A DNA stretch of 64,000 bases from Bradyrhizobium sp. B097 (GTDB lineage: Bacteria > Pseudomonadota > Alphaproteobacteria > Rhizobiales > Xanthobacteraceae), in NCBI RefSeq assembly GCF_038957035.1, contig NZ_CP152412.1, forward strand, positions 6,320,501 to 6,384,500. Reading direction: 5' to 3'. This document shows, piece by piece, positions 1 through 8,424 of the stretch. Position 1 is the first letter of the stretch. Every line of letters starts with the position of its first letter. Below the pieces are notes generated by a model. That model had not been told where the DNA came from and did no database searches. It worked only from the letters and a program-made list of their open reading frames with translations. The translations under genes and the position numbers were made by a program.

Positions 1-775
1 TGATGCCCGATGCGACCGGCAGGCCGGCCTCCGCGGCGAGCTCGACATTCGGCAGCACGCCGACGCCGACCACGACAAGATCGGCCGGGATGTGCGTGCC
101 GTTGCTCAGGCTGACGCCGGTGACCCTGGCGCCATCGGCCTCGATCGCCGTGACCTGCACCCCGAGGTGGATCCGGATGCCGGCCGCGCTGTGCCGCGAC
201 TGCGAGAACTCGGAGATCTCCGCGGTCACCGCGCGCGCCATCACGCGGGAAGCGAGCTCGACCACGTCGACCTCGAGGCCCTTGGCCCGCGCAGTGGCCG
301 CGAATTCCAGCCCGATGAAGCCCGCGCCGATCACGACGACGCGCATGCCGGGTGCGAGCAAATCGCGCAGCGCCTGACTCTCGTCGAGGATACGCAGGTA
401 GCGGACGGCGTCGAGCTTTGCGTTGGGAATATCGAGCAGCCGGTTCCGCGCACCGGTCGCGAACACCAGATGGCCGTAGTCGAGCGACGTGCCGGAGGCG
501 AGCGCCACCTTCCGCGCATTGCGGTCGACCGCGTGGGCGCGATCGGTGATCAGCTCGATCTTGTTGTCCTGGTAGAACTTGTCGGGCCGGAACATCAGGG
601 TTTCGGGCCCGCCGGTCCCCTTCAGATAGGCCTTCGACAAAGGCGGCCGCTGGTACGGCAAATGGCCCTCGTCATTGATCAGGGCGATGGGCTCGGCGAA
701 GCCGGCCTGGCGCAGCGACGCCGCGAGTTGGAAGCCGGCATGTCCGGCGCCGACGATGATGACCGAGCCTGTCAT
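1..775 (-). CDS. FAD/NAD(P)-dependent ferredoxin-reductase-like oxidoreductase (3' end cut by window)
   Basis: The protein reads inward from an ATG at 775 and leaves the window after about 258 codons. Families of this kind run to about 400 residues, so roughly 150 C-terminal residues are missing. Residues 4-12 give the FAD-binding Rossmann motif IIVGAGHAG. A second dinucleotide fold, VVVIGAGFIGLEFA, lies near residue 147 and would bind NAD(P)H. A conserved ATG-type stretch (LVFATGARNR) lies between them. This arrangement is that of rubredoxin/putidaredoxin reductase-like enzymes that pass electrons from NAD(P)H to a small iron-sulfur partner of a dioxygenase or P450. No partner is visible in the window. 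It is divergent from the crotonase gene, with about 230 bases between them. The family call is secure; the physiological partner is unknown. Confidence 0.85.
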   Translation of the reverse strand, partial: MTGSVIIVGAGHAGFQLAASLRQAGFAEPIALINDEGHLPYQRPPLSKAYLKGTGGPETLMFRPDKFYQDNKIELITDRAHAVDRNARKVALASGTSLDYGHLVFATGARNRLLDIPNAKLDAVRYLRILDESQALRDLLAPGMRVVVIGAGFIGLEFAATARAKGLEVDVVELASRVMARAVTAEISEFSQSRHSAAGIRIHLGVQVTAIEADGARVTGVSLSNGTHIPADLVVVGVGVLPNVELAAEAGLPVASGI

Positions 776-1002
776 CGGAACAACCCAAATACGCGCGAGC
801 AGGAGTGACCCATGCCGTTTCCTCTTTGTCGATGTTAGCTTGCGTGCCCCGTCACCACAGCGCTCGTGTCTGCGTACCGAAGGCGCACGCTATTTGGCCC
901 CATGGCTCGCGCTGATGCAAGGGGGTCCCGGGCAAATCTCGGCACCCGAAAGCAGCCCCGGGGCGCCGGGCCGGATTGCCACGGCTGCCGTCAAGGCCTT
1001 AA

Positions 1003-1827
1003 ATGTCCGGAAATAACAAGCCCAAGGTCTTCAAAATGCCAGCACCCGCCTCCGCCAACGACCCCGCTTTGCTCCGCATCGACGGCGCCATTGCGACCAT
1101 CACGCTGAACCGGCCGGCCGCGTTCAATGCGATCGACATGACGATCGCCAAAAGGCTCGAACAGCTCGGCGCCGAAGTCGAAGCCAACACGGACGTCCGC
1201 GTGCTGGTCATCGAGGGCGAAGGCCGCGCCTTCTGCGCCGGCGGCGATCTGCAAACCATCGGTGCTGCGACCGAAGCCAACAACATCGCGCCCGTGGTCG
1301 GCGAGATGCTGCACCACTATCACGCCTTCATCGAAACGGTGCGGCGGATGCCGAAGATCGTGCTGTCCAGCGTGCACGGGTCGGCGGCCGGCGCCGGCAT
1401 GGGCCTCGCCTTCGTGACCGACCTGTGTATCGCCGCGGAGGATGCCCGCTTCACGCCCGCCTATGCCAAGATTGGCGTATCGCCCGACGGCGGCAGCACG
1501 GTCGGCATCGTCGGTACCGTCGGGACCCGTCGCGCGCTCCAGATCTTCCTTGCGGAGGATGGCTTCACCGCGCAGCAGGCCTATGAATGGGGACTGGTCG
1601 TCAAGACCGTCCCCGCGACCGAATTGAAGGCGGCCACCCGGCAGCTCGCCGAGCGCCTGGCGAAAAATCCGCCCGCCGCGATCGCCGGGACCAAGTCGCT
1701 GGTCTATCAGGCGGCAACCACGCCGACCAAGCAGCAGCTCGACGCCGAGGAACACAAGATCATCACGTCGATGCATACCGAGGATTTCCGCGTCGCCGTG
1801 AAGAAGTTCACCAGCAAGTCGAAGTAG
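1003..1827 (+). CDS. Enoyl-CoA hydratase/isomerase family protein (PaaG-like)
   Basis: This 274-residue protein has the crotonase fold. Its oxyanion-hole segment is AFCAGGDL and its second loop is HGSAAGAGMGLAF. The two glutamates used for hydration by classical enoyl-CoA hydratase are not in their usual places: the first position is Gly in GAGMGL and the second is Tyr in FTPAYAKIG. An Asp follows in IGVSPDGG, as in PaaG-type epoxyphenylacetyl-CoA isomerases. An isomerase or other crotonase reaction is therefore more likely than simple hydration. An ATG at 1036 could also be the start; 1003 is preferred because AAGG lies a few bases upstream. It acts on an acyl-CoA in the cytoplasm, with unknown substrate. 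Confidence 0.85.
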   Translation: MSGNNKPKVFKMPAPASANDPALLRIDGAIATITLNRPAAFNAIDMTIAKRLEQLGAEVEANTDVRVLVIEGEGRAFCAGGDLQTIGAATEANNIAPVVGEMLHHYHAFIETVRRMPKIVLSSVHGSAAGAGMGLAFVTDLCIAAEDARFTPAYAKIGVSPDGGSTVGIVGTVGTRRALQIFLAEDGFTAQQAYEWGLVVKTVPATELKAATRQLAERLAKNPPAAIAGTKSLVYQAATTPTKQQLDAEEHKIITSMHTEDFRVAVKKFTSKSK

Positions 1828-1874
1828 CAACAACAGGTACGACTGCGTCACAGCCGCGCCACCTCACGTTGCGG

Positions 1875-1957
1875 GTCATTGCGAGGAGCGGCAGCGACGA
1901 AGCAATCCATTTCTCCACTTGCGGAGCGATGGATTGCTTCGCTTCGCTCGCAATGAC
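1875..1957. repeat. Palindromic repeat, GTCATTGCGAG family (copy 1)
   Basis: The element begins GTCATTGCGAG and ends CTCGCAATGAC, with internal arms AAGCAATCCAT and ATGGATTGCTTCG. It would fold into a long hairpin. Related copies lie at 17795-17911, 37842-37917 and 59525-59606. It sits between the convergent crotonase and dctM genes. Confidence 0.9.
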
Positions 1958-2007
1958 GCGGATGGAGCAGTGCGTACTCCTCCCATAAGGGGCCTACCGC
2001 GGTAGGG

Positions 2008-3348
2008 CTAATTCGGGCAGATGTATCCGCCGCCGCCGGGCGCCTTGAAGCAGCCGACCGATTCCGGGATCACCTGCTTGGGCAGCCACAGCACGACCTT
2101 CGGAAAATAGATCGTGAAGCAGATCGTGACCAGGAACACGACGTAGATCGGCAGCGCCGCCCGCAGCGCTTTTGCAAAGCTGATGCCGACGAATTTCGAG
2201 GCCATCAGCAGCACGAGTCCGTACGGCGGCGTGATCAGGCCGAAGGCCAGTGTTGCGATCAGCACGACGCCCATATGCACGCCATTGATGTCGCCCGCCT
2301 GGGTCAGCGCGTTCACCAGCGGCATGAAGATGATGATGGTCGGCACCGGCTCGATGAAGTCGCCGACCACGGTGAACAGCAGCACCATCAGCAGCATGAT
2401 GAGATGCGGATCGTTGCCCGCGATCGAGGTGATCCAGTCGGCGATGTAGATGGCGCCGCGCAGATAGGCGAGCATCCAGCCGAACGCGTTCGCGGCGCCG
2501 ATCGTGATCAGCGGCAGCGAGAAGATCAGGCCGGCCAGGCAGAAGTCATATGGGATCTTTTTCAGGTGCCCGCGGTTGAGCGCCGGGATCACGACGATAA
2601 TGATGTAGGCGACCGCGACCACGCCGGCCTCGGTCGGTGTGAACCAGCCGGTCAGGATGCCGCCGAGCAGGATCACCGGGATCATCAGCGGCAGCGCGGC
2701 GTCGCCGGCGGCGAAAGCGATCTGGCGAAGCGGCGCCCGCGGCTTGCGCAGGCCTGACGGCCCGAAGAAATAGCAATAGATCATCAGGCCGAAGCCGATC
2801 ATCAGGCCGGGCACCACGCCCGCCATGAAGAGGCCGGCGATCGAGACGTTGCCGACCGCGCCATAGACCACGGCCGTGATGCTCGGCGGCACCAGCGCGG
2901 CGATCGTCGAGGCCGAGGCGATGATCGCGGCGATGAAGGCCGGCTCATAGCCCTCCCGCCGCATCGGCCCGCCGAGCGCCCTGCTCATGACAGCGACATC
3001 GGCGGTGGTCGAGCCCGACATTTCCGAGAAGAACATGCTGAACACGACGACGACCTGCGACAGCCCGCCCCTGATGTGACCGACCAGCGAGACCGACAGG
3101 TTTGCGATACGGACCACGACATTCGCCGAGCTCATGAGCTCGCCGACCAGCAGGAAGAACGGGATCGCCAGCAGCGCCTCGGAATCGACACCGTCAAAGA
3201 TCTTCTGGATGATCGCGGCCAGCGACACATCCGACAGCGCCGCGCCGACGAACACGCCGGCCATCAGCGAGAACGGCACCGGCACGCCGAGATAACCGAA
3301 GAACAGGAAGCAGGACGACATCAACACCAGCACGACCGGTGCGCTCAC
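2008..3348 (-). CDS. dctM: TRAP transporter large permease, DctM family
   Basis: This 446-residue, very hydrophobic protein has the multi-helix arrangement of the DctM/SiaM large subunit, the channel-forming part of TRAP transporters that couple solute uptake to a sodium gradient. Typical motifs include the segment GELMSSANVVVRIANL near residue 68, the STTADVAVM stretch, and a late FGLITPPYG motif. The GTG start at 3348 overlaps the dctQ stop (GTGA), so the two are translationally coupled. It is the third gene of dctP-dctQ-dctM. The substrate is not shown by the permease, but the neighbouring dehydratase, lactonase and uronate-dehydrogenase-like genes suggest a sugar acid. Confidence 0.95.
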   Translation of the reverse strand: MSAPVVLVLMSSCFLFFGYLGVPVPFSLMAGVFVGAALSDVSLAAIIQKIFDGVDSEALLAIPFFLLVGELMSSANVVVRIANLSVSLVGHIRGGLSQVVVVFSMFFSEMSGSTTADVAVMSRALGGPMRREGYEPAFIAAIIASASTIAALVPPSITAVVYGAVGNVSIAGLFMAGVVPGLMIGFGLMIYCYFFGPSGLRKPRAPLRQIAFAAGDAALPLMIPVILLGGILTGWFTPTEAGVVAVAYIIIVVIPALNRGHLKKIPYDFCLAGLIFSLPLITIGAANAFGWMLAYLRGAIYIADWITSIAGNDPHLIMLLMVLLFTVVGDFIEPVPTIIIFMPLVNALTQAGDINGVHMGVVLIATLAFGLITPPYGLVLLMASKFVGISFAKALRAALPIYVVFLVTICFTIYFPKVVLWLPKQVIPESVGCFKAPGGGGYICPN

Positions 3349-3929
3349 GGCTGCACTCCCGTGGTCGCATTGGTATTGATCGCGGGAATCGCAAGATCCT
3401 CGTCCGGCGGCTCCGGATGCTCAAATCCGTTGCGGATGCCGTTGACGAGCTGCTCGACCGTGAACAGGCCGATCAGGATGCCGGACAGCGGAATCACCGC
3501 ATAGAGCGAGGCGATCGGCGTGCCGGACGGCAGCCGGAAGCTGCCGAAGCCGCGAAGGTAATTTTGATAACCGTACCAGACCAGGCAAAAAGCAACGCCC
3601 AGCACCACCAGTCGGATGACGATCTCGACGACCAGCCGCGACCGGCCGTGCATCGCCTCCGACAGCGCGGTGAGATAGAGGTGATCGTTGCGCCTGGTCG
3701 CGACCGCGGCGCCGATGAAGATCGCGTAGATGAACAGCGTCGAGGTCACCTCCTGCAGCCACAGCCAGGGATGACCGACGGTGCGGGTGACGATGTCGGC
3801 GGTGACCGAGAGCGAGAAGCCGAAGCACAACAGGCCGCACAGCATCATCAGGATCAGCTCGAGCCGATCCAGCGCCCGCCATTTCAGATGCCGCTGCCGT
3901 TGCAGCACCAGTCTGTCGGCGATGGCCAT
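3345..3929 (-). CDS. dctQ: TRAP transporter small permease, DctQ family
   Basis: The 194-residue membrane protein has four hydrophobic segments and the motif EVTSTLFIYAIFIGAA, typical of DctQ small subunits that dock with DctM. A longer open frame begins at 3995. Its first 22 codons, however, are only a translation of the palindromic repeat at 3943-4083, so the ATG at 3929 is chosen. The stop overlaps the GTG of dctM. A repeat of about 140 bases separates it from dctP, which is unusual inside a transport operon. Confidence 0.9.
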   Translation of the reverse strand: MAIADRLVLQRQRHLKWRALDRLELILMMLCGLLCFGFSLSVTADIVTRTVGHPWLWLQEVTSTLFIYAIFIGAAVATRRNDHLYLTALSEAMHGRSRLVVEIVIRLVVLGVAFCLVWYGYQNYLRGFGSFRLPSGTPIASLYAVIPLSGILIGLFTVEQLVNGIRNGFEHPEPPDEDLAIPAINTNATTGVQP

Positions 3930-3942
3930 GCCCGAAATTCCT

Positions 3943-4083
3943 CGTCGTCCCGGCGAAAGCCGGGACCCATAACCCCCGGTTCGAGTTGCTTGCAAAAAGT
4001 CGGCGACCTAATCGCTCAACCGATGGGCCGCAGCGTATTGGTGCCGGCCCCCGTGCGCAATTGCGCACTAGGCCGGGACGACG
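3943..4083. repeat. Palindromic repeat, CGTCCCGGCGAAAGCCGGG family (copy 1)
   Basis: The left part is CGTCGTCCCGGCGAAAGCC followed by GGGACCCATAACC. The right part ends CCGGGACGACG after an inner TGCGCAATTGCGCA palindrome. It lies within the TRAP operon between dctP and dctQ. The other copies are at 10332-10452, 12131-12273 and 15293-15413, plus one split by the IS110 element. Confidence 0.9.
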
Positions 4084-4094
4084 CATGAAGTGCG

Positions 4095-5096
4095 CTAGTT
4101 GACTGCGCGGATCAGGTTCTTGATCTTCTCCGCGTGCGGGCCGAGTTCCTTGGCGAGCTTGTCGAGATAGGGATCGGCGATCGCGGTAAAGCTCTTCTTG
4201 TCCACGTTATCGACCACCTTGACCCCGAACGACTTCAGCTTGGTCAGCGCATTCCGCTCCAGCTCGAAGGCCTTCTGCGGCTCCTTGGCGCTGACCTCGT
4301 TGGCGGCGGCCTGCACCCATTGCTTCTGCTCGGCGGACAGGCTCTGCCACAGCTTGTCGGAGACGAACAGCAGCGCATTGTTGGCCTCGTGCTCGGTGAT
4401 CGACAGCACCGGCGCGACCTCATAGTGCTTGTTGACGAGATAAACGTTGATGCTGTTCTCGGCGGCGTCGACCACGCCAGTTTGCAGCGAGGTGTAGACG
4501 CTGCCGAACGGCATATGCACCGTCTGCGCGCCATAGGCCGGGAACATGGTGTCCTCGGTCGCGGTCGCCTGCACCCGGACCTTCACGCCCTTGAGGTCGC
4601 CGACGTTGTGGATTTCCTTCTTGCTGTAGATGTGGCGGACGCCCTGCGAACCGGTGCCGATCACATGCAGGCCCTGTGCGGTCTCGTCGATCATCGTCCT
4701 GATGGCGTCGAACACCTGCGGATCCGCCAGCGCCTTGATCACATGGGCGTCATTGCGGAACAGGAAGTGCAGCGACATCACGCCGGCCTGCGGCGAGATC
4801 GTCGCCGTGTTGGCGGACGAGACGATCGCGAACTCGATATCGCCTGATTTCACGAGCTGCAGCAGCTGCGGCTCCTGGCCGAGCTGCGCGCCGGGATACT
4901 GGTCGACGATCATCGTCCCCTTGCTCAACTCCTTGAGCTTCTCGGCGAACAGATCGCCGGCGACCGAATAGCCGGTGTTGCGCGGCTGGTCGTAGGCGAA
5001 GCGGAAGTGCTTGACCTCCTGCGCGCCGGCGCGCGCCGGCAGCAGCAGCGCTGCCGCGGCCATGGCGATCCCGACGATCCTGGCTGAATAGCCCAT
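4095..5096 (-). CDS. dctP: TRAP transporter substrate-binding protein, DctP family
   Basis: This is a 333-residue periplasmic binding protein. A signal peptide (MGYSARIVGIAM, then a hydrophobic run ending ARAGA) precedes mature QEVKHFRFAYD. The family's ligand-carboxylate region is seen in LKGVKVRVQATATEDTMF, followed by MPFGSVYTSLQTGVVDAAE, in which the Arg is expected to bind the substrate carboxylate. The ATG at 5096 is preferred over 5132 because AGGGGGAA lies about 9 bases upstream and the signal peptide starts there. A TATTGACAATC-type operator lies 53-63 bases upstream. By context it should bind a sugar acid such as a uronate or aldonate, but this is inferred. Confidence 0.93.
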   Translation of the reverse strand: MGYSARIVGIAMAAAALLLPARAGAQEVKHFRFAYDQPRNTGYSVAGDLFAEKLKELSKGTMIVDQYPGAQLGQEPQLLQLVKSGDIEFAIVSSANTATISPQAGVMSLHFLFRNDAHVIKALADPQVFDAIRTMIDETAQGLHVIGTGSQGVRHIYSKKEIHNVGDLKGVKVRVQATATEDTMFPAYGAQTVHMPFGSVYTSLQTGVVDAAENSINVYLVNKHYEVAPVLSITEHEANNALLFVSDKLWQSLSAEQKQWVQAAANEVSAKEPQKAFELERNALTKLKSFGVKVVDNVDKKSFTAIADPYLDKLAKELGPHAEKIKNLIRAVN

Positions 5097-5148
5097 CGCG
5101 ACGTTCCCCCTGTTTTTAATTGACGCGATCATCCCACCAGTCCCGCGG

Positions 5149-5159
5149 GATTGTCAATA
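5149..5159. promoter_or_regulatory. Probable GntR operator upstream of dctP
   Basis: The sequence GATTGTCAATA contains the 9-base palindrome ATTGTCAAT (ATTG-N-CAAT). The same core occurs twice between the dehydratase and gntR genes. The position, 53-63 bases before the dctP start, suits a repressor site overlapping the promoter. The binding protein is inferred to be the GntR regulator at 7128. Confidence 0.6.
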
Positions 5160-5249
5160 AAACAGAAGGAATTAGACGACTACGAGCGCTATCGTGCACT
5201 GCATCGCTGAAATTATCGACAATTCGGCAATTTCGCCGAACGACGCGCG

Positions 5250-6953
5250 CTACTTCCCCTTGGCGCGCATGAAGTCGAAATCGCAGCCCTCGTCGGCCTG
5301 CAGGATGGTCTCGTTGAACAGATGCGCGTAGCCGCGCTTGGCCCAATCCGGCGTGCCGGCGGGAGCGAGCGCGGCGCGACGCTTCTGCAGTTCGGCCTCG
5401 TCGACCAGGAGATCGATGCTGCGCTTGGCAACATCGAGCCGGATCATGTCGCCGTTCCGCACCAGGCCAAGCGGACCGCCGACGGCTGACTCCGGCGTGA
5501 TGTGCAGCACGATGGTGCCGAACGCCGTACCGCTCATCCGCGCATCCGAGATGCGGACCATGTCTTTCACGCCAGCGCGCGCGAGCTTCTTCGGGATCGG
5601 CAGGTAGCCCGCCTCCGGCATGCCCGGCGCGCCCTTCGGGCCGGCGTTGCGCAGCACCAGCACGTCGTCGGCGGTCACATCGAGCGCGGGATCGTCGACC
5701 CGCAGCGTCATGTCCTCGACCGACTCGAACACCACGGCACGACCGGTGTGCTGCAAGAGCTTTGGGCTCGCCGCCGACTGCTTGATGACGGCACCGCGCG
5801 GCGCGAGATTGCCGTGCAGGATCGCCATTGCGCCTTCGGACTTGATCGGGTTCGCCTTGGAGCGGATTGCATCCTGCCCCGGCACGTCCTCCGCGCCGGC
5901 CACAACCTCGCGCAAGGTCTGGCCGGTGATGGTCCTGGCATCGAGATCGATGAGGTCGCCGAGCTGCGCCATCAGCTTCGGCACGCCACCGGCATGATGG
6001 AAATGCTCCATGTAATGCTCACCCGAGGGCTTGAGGTCGACCAGCACGGGCACCTCGCGGCCAAGCTTGTCGAACGCCTCGAGATCGATCTTGTGCGGCG
6101 AGCGGTTGGCAATCGCCGTGAGATGAATGAGCCCATTGGTCGAGCCTCCGATCGCCTGCAGGACGACCTGGGCGTTGCGGAACGACGCCGGCGTCAGGAT
6201 CTCGCTCGGCTTCGGTCCCTTGGTCTTCGCCATTTCGGCGGCGACGCGGCCGCTGGCCTCCGCGGAGCGGAAGCGTTCGGCATGCGGCGCCGGGATCGTC
6301 GCGCTCATCGGCAGCGACAGGCCGAGCGCCTCGGTGATGCAGGCCATGGTGGAGGCCGTGCCCATCACCATGCAGGTGCCGACCGACGGTGCGAGACGGC
6401 CGTTCACCGCCTCGATCTCGACATCATCGATCTCGCCGGCGCGATACTTGCCCCACAGCCGGCGGCAGTCGGTGCAGGCGCCCAGCACCTCGCCCTTGTG
6501 ATGGCCGACCACCATCGGCCCGACCGGAATCACCACCGTCGGCAGATCGGCGCTGATGGCGGCCATGAGTTGCGCCGGCAGGGTCTTGTCGCAGCCGCCG
6601 ATCACGATCACGGAATCCATCGGCTGGGCGCGGATCATCTCCTCGGTATCCATCGCCATCAGATTGCGCAGATACATCGAGGTCGGATGCGCAAAACTCT
6701 CGGCGATCGAGATGGTCGGGAACACGAACGGCATCGCGCCCGACAGCATCACCCCGCGCTTCACCGCTTCGATGATCTGCGGCACGTTGCCGTGGCAGGG
6801 ATTGTAGTCGCTGTAGGTGTTGGTGATGCCGACGATCGGGCGATTGAGCGCATCGTCCGAATAGCCCATCGCCTTGATGAAAGCCTTGCGCAGGAACAGC
6901 GAGAAGCCGGCGTCACCATAGCTGGTCAGTCCCTTGCGAAGTCCGTCGGCCAT
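5250..6953 (-). CDS. IlvD/Edd-family sugar-acid dehydratase (L-arabonate/xylonate/aldarate type)
   Basis: The 567-residue protein belongs to the IlvD/Edd dehydratases, which use a [2Fe-2S] cluster and Mg to remove water from 2,3-dihydroxy acids, giving 2-keto-3-deoxy acids. The cluster ligands are visible as Cys in NPCHGN, GGCDKT and SVGTCMVMG. The C-terminal RMSGTAFGTIVLH carries the conserved Ser base. The AMDTEEMIRAQPMDSV segment and the transporter/lactonase neighbours point to sugar-acid catabolism and not to branched-chain amino acid synthesis. ATG 6953 is used; 6986 would only add a basic tail. It diverges from gntR, and two ATTGNCAAT palindromes lie between them. Confidence 0.9.
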   Translation of the reverse strand: MADGLRKGLTSYGDAGFSLFLRKAFIKAMGYSDDALNRPIVGITNTYSDYNPCHGNVPQIIEAVKRGVMLSGAMPFVFPTISIAESFAHPTSMYLRNLMAMDTEEMIRAQPMDSVIVIGGCDKTLPAQLMAAISADLPTVVIPVGPMVVGHHKGEVLGACTDCRRLWGKYRAGEIDDVEIEAVNGRLAPSVGTCMVMGTASTMACITEALGLSLPMSATIPAPHAERFRSAEASGRVAAEMAKTKGPKPSEILTPASFRNAQVVLQAIGGSTNGLIHLTAIANRSPHKIDLEAFDKLGREVPVLVDLKPSGEHYMEHFHHAGGVPKLMAQLGDLIDLDARTITGQTLREVVAGAEDVPGQDAIRSKANPIKSEGAMAILHGNLAPRGAVIKQSAASPKLLQHTGRAVVFESVEDMTLRVDDPALDVTADDVLVLRNAGPKGAPGMPEAGYLPIPKKLARAGVKDMVRISDARMSGTAFGTIVLHITPESAVGGPLGLVRNGDMIRLDVAKRSIDLLVDEAELQKRRAALAPAGTPDWAKRGYAHLFNETILQADEGCDFDFMRAKGK

Positions 6954-7004
6954 TTTCTTCTCTTTCCGTGTGTTGGTTGGCCGCACTTAAGGAGCGGCAG
7001 GAAT

Positions 7005-7015
7005 TATTGTCAATA
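7005..7015. promoter_or_regulatory. Probable GntR operator upstream of the dehydratase gene
   Basis: TATTGTCAATA is a perfect 11-base palindrome around a central T. It lies 52-62 bases upstream of the dehydratase start, in the divergent region shared with gntR. Confidence 0.65.
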
Positions 7016-7067
7016 TGAGATAATCTGGCGGGAGAGCGGGGCTGGCCTGCGGCAAAATCGCCCCCAT

Positions 7068-7078
7068 TATTGACAATA
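7068..7078. promoter_or_regulatory. Probable GntR operator upstream of gntR
   Basis: TATTGACAATA is the reverse complement of the site at 7005-7015. It lies 50-60 bases before the gntR start, consistent with autoregulation. The centres of the two sites are 63 bases apart, about six helical turns. Confidence 0.65.
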
Positions 7079-7127
7079 GCCATGGCGTCATGCTGACCTC
7101 TGGGCATCGACCCGAAGCCGAGAGCGC

Positions 7128-7820
7128 ATGACAGCCGAGCCCACATTGCCCGAACTCCAGGCCCCCTCGCGCGAGGAGGAACAGGCGGAAGTGATCCGCC
7201 GGCTGGAGGAGGACATCATCTTTGGCCGCTTCGCGCCCGGCCTCCGGCTGGTCGAGGATACCCTGATGCAGCGCTACGGCGCGAGCCGGCATTTCGTCCG
7301 CCAGGCGCTGTTCCAGCTCGAACGCCAGGGCATCGTGCTGCGCGAGAAGAATGTCGGCGCCACGGTGCGGTTCTATTCGGCCGAGGAAGTGCGGCAGATC
7401 TACGAGGTGCGCGAGATGCTGACGCGCCAGGCCGCGCTGATGATCGCCCTGCCCGCGCCGGACGGCCTGGTCGACCAATTGAGCGAGCTGCAACGGCATT
7501 ACTGCGTCAAGGCCGACGCGCAGGACATGCGCGGCATCCATGAGACCAACGATGCGTTCCACCTCGCGCTGTTCTCCGCCTGCGGCAATCCCTACCTGGT
7601 CCGCTCGCTGCAGGACTACATGAACCTGACGTTGCCGATGCGCGCCAAGAACCTCGCCGACAGCGAAGGCCTCGCATTGTCGCGCCGCCAGCACGAATTG
7701 ATGATCGAGCTCTTGAAGGGCCGCGACAGCTGGGCGCTGGCGCAGCTCTGCGTCGATCACATGCAGTACAGCAAGGCGGACTATCTCGTCCGCATCTCCA
7801 ACGACAAAAAGCCGCAATAG
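7128..7820 (+). CDS. GntR-family transcriptional regulator, FadR subfamily (FCD domain)
   Basis: The 230-residue protein has an N-terminal winged helix (residues about 20-80, with LVEDTLMQRYGASRHFVRQA as recognition region and the wing REKNVGATVRF). An all-helical FCD effector domain follows. Metal or ligand residues of FCD domains are seen as His in ETNDAFHLAL and the later RRQHELM. It sits divergent from the sugar-acid dehydratase and should sense a pathway intermediate, probably repressing the dehydratase and TRAP genes through the ATTGNCAAT sites. The regulon is inferred from site distribution only. Confidence 0.9.
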   Translation: MTAEPTLPELQAPSREEEQAEVIRRLEEDIIFGRFAPGLRLVEDTLMQRYGASRHFVRQALFQLERQGIVLREKNVGATVRFYSAEEVRQIYEVREMLTRQAALMIALPAPDGLVDQLSELQRHYCVKADAQDMRGIHETNDAFHLALFSACGNPYLVRSLQDYMNLTLPMRAKNLADSEGLALSRRQHELMIELLKGRDSWALAQLCVDHMQYSKADYLVRISNDKKPQ

Positions 7821-7854
7821 CGCGATACGCGGCCTCCTCGCGAAGGAGACGGCG

Positions 7855-8424
7855 ATGCGTTACGTGGCAATATTCCTTGGATCATTCGCCGTGCAGCTCG
7901 CACTCGGCGGCATTGCCGACGCGGCCGATCCGCGTGCGGCTGAGCTCACCTATGTGCCCTGGACCAAAACCTGCCTCACCGAAGCGAGTTGCTTCGTCGC
8001 TGCCGCCGCGCGCGGCCAGTGCGCGCCGTCGGGCGGCACCATCAGCGTCTCGCCGCAGACCAGCACGCGCGCGCTGCTCACCGCTAATGTCGGAACGCGG
8101 ACCATGCTGGAAGGCACGATCAGCCTGCGGATCGATCAGGACGAGCCGATGCAGGTCGCCAGGACGCATTGCTACGCGCTCGGCTGCGGCGGCACGCTGG
8201 AGGCCAATGGCGAGCTGATCGAACGGCTGAAGCACGCGCAAGCGATCGTGGTGGAAGCGAAGAACCTGACTGGACAGAAGATCAGCCTCAACTTCCCGCT
8301 CGCCCACTTCTCCCAGACCTATGACGGGCCCGGAAGCGCACCCAAGGCATCCGGGCAAAGCTCGAGTGAGCCGCAGCGCCAGCACACCGAGGCCGTGAAG
8401 CAGCTGCCGCAGTGCGACGACTGA
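7855..8424 (+). CDS. Secreted IalB-like (invasion-associated locus B family) protein
   Basis: This is a 189-residue exported protein. It has a signal peptide (MRYVAIFLGSFAVQL, ending GGIADAA before DP) and a compact domain with five cysteines, two around residues 40-46 and a pair in THCYALGCG. The pattern of W-x-K-x-C followed by C, and the TRALLTANVGTRTMLEG strand region, resembles the IalB family of alphaproteobacterial periplasmic proteins. The C-terminal 30 residues are polar and low in complexity. The stop at 8424 abuts the stop of the convergent gene at 8425 with no spacer. The role is unknown; the name does not imply virulence here. Confidence 0.7.
   Translation: MRYVAIFLGSFAVQLALGGIADAADPRAAELTYVPWTKTCLTEASCFVAAAARGQCAPSGGTISVSPQTSTRALLTANVGTRTMLEGTISLRIDQDEPMQVARTHCYALGCGGTLEANGELIERLKHAQAIVVEAKNLTGQKISLNFPLAHFSQTYDGPGSAPKASGQSSSEPQRQHTEAVKQLPQCDD

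Noticed and set aside
5250..6953. Calling the dehydratase IlvD of branched-chain amino acid synthesis
   Set aside because: The surroundings are TRAP transport and sugar-acid genes with a GntR regulator, and internal motifs fit the sugar-acid branch of IlvD/Edd better.
5502..7073. Long open frame of 523 codons on the + strand
   Set aside because: It lies antisense to the clearly conserved dehydratase gene. Its translation is dominated by Arg, His and Asp without any fold motif, the usual shadow in GC-rich DNA.
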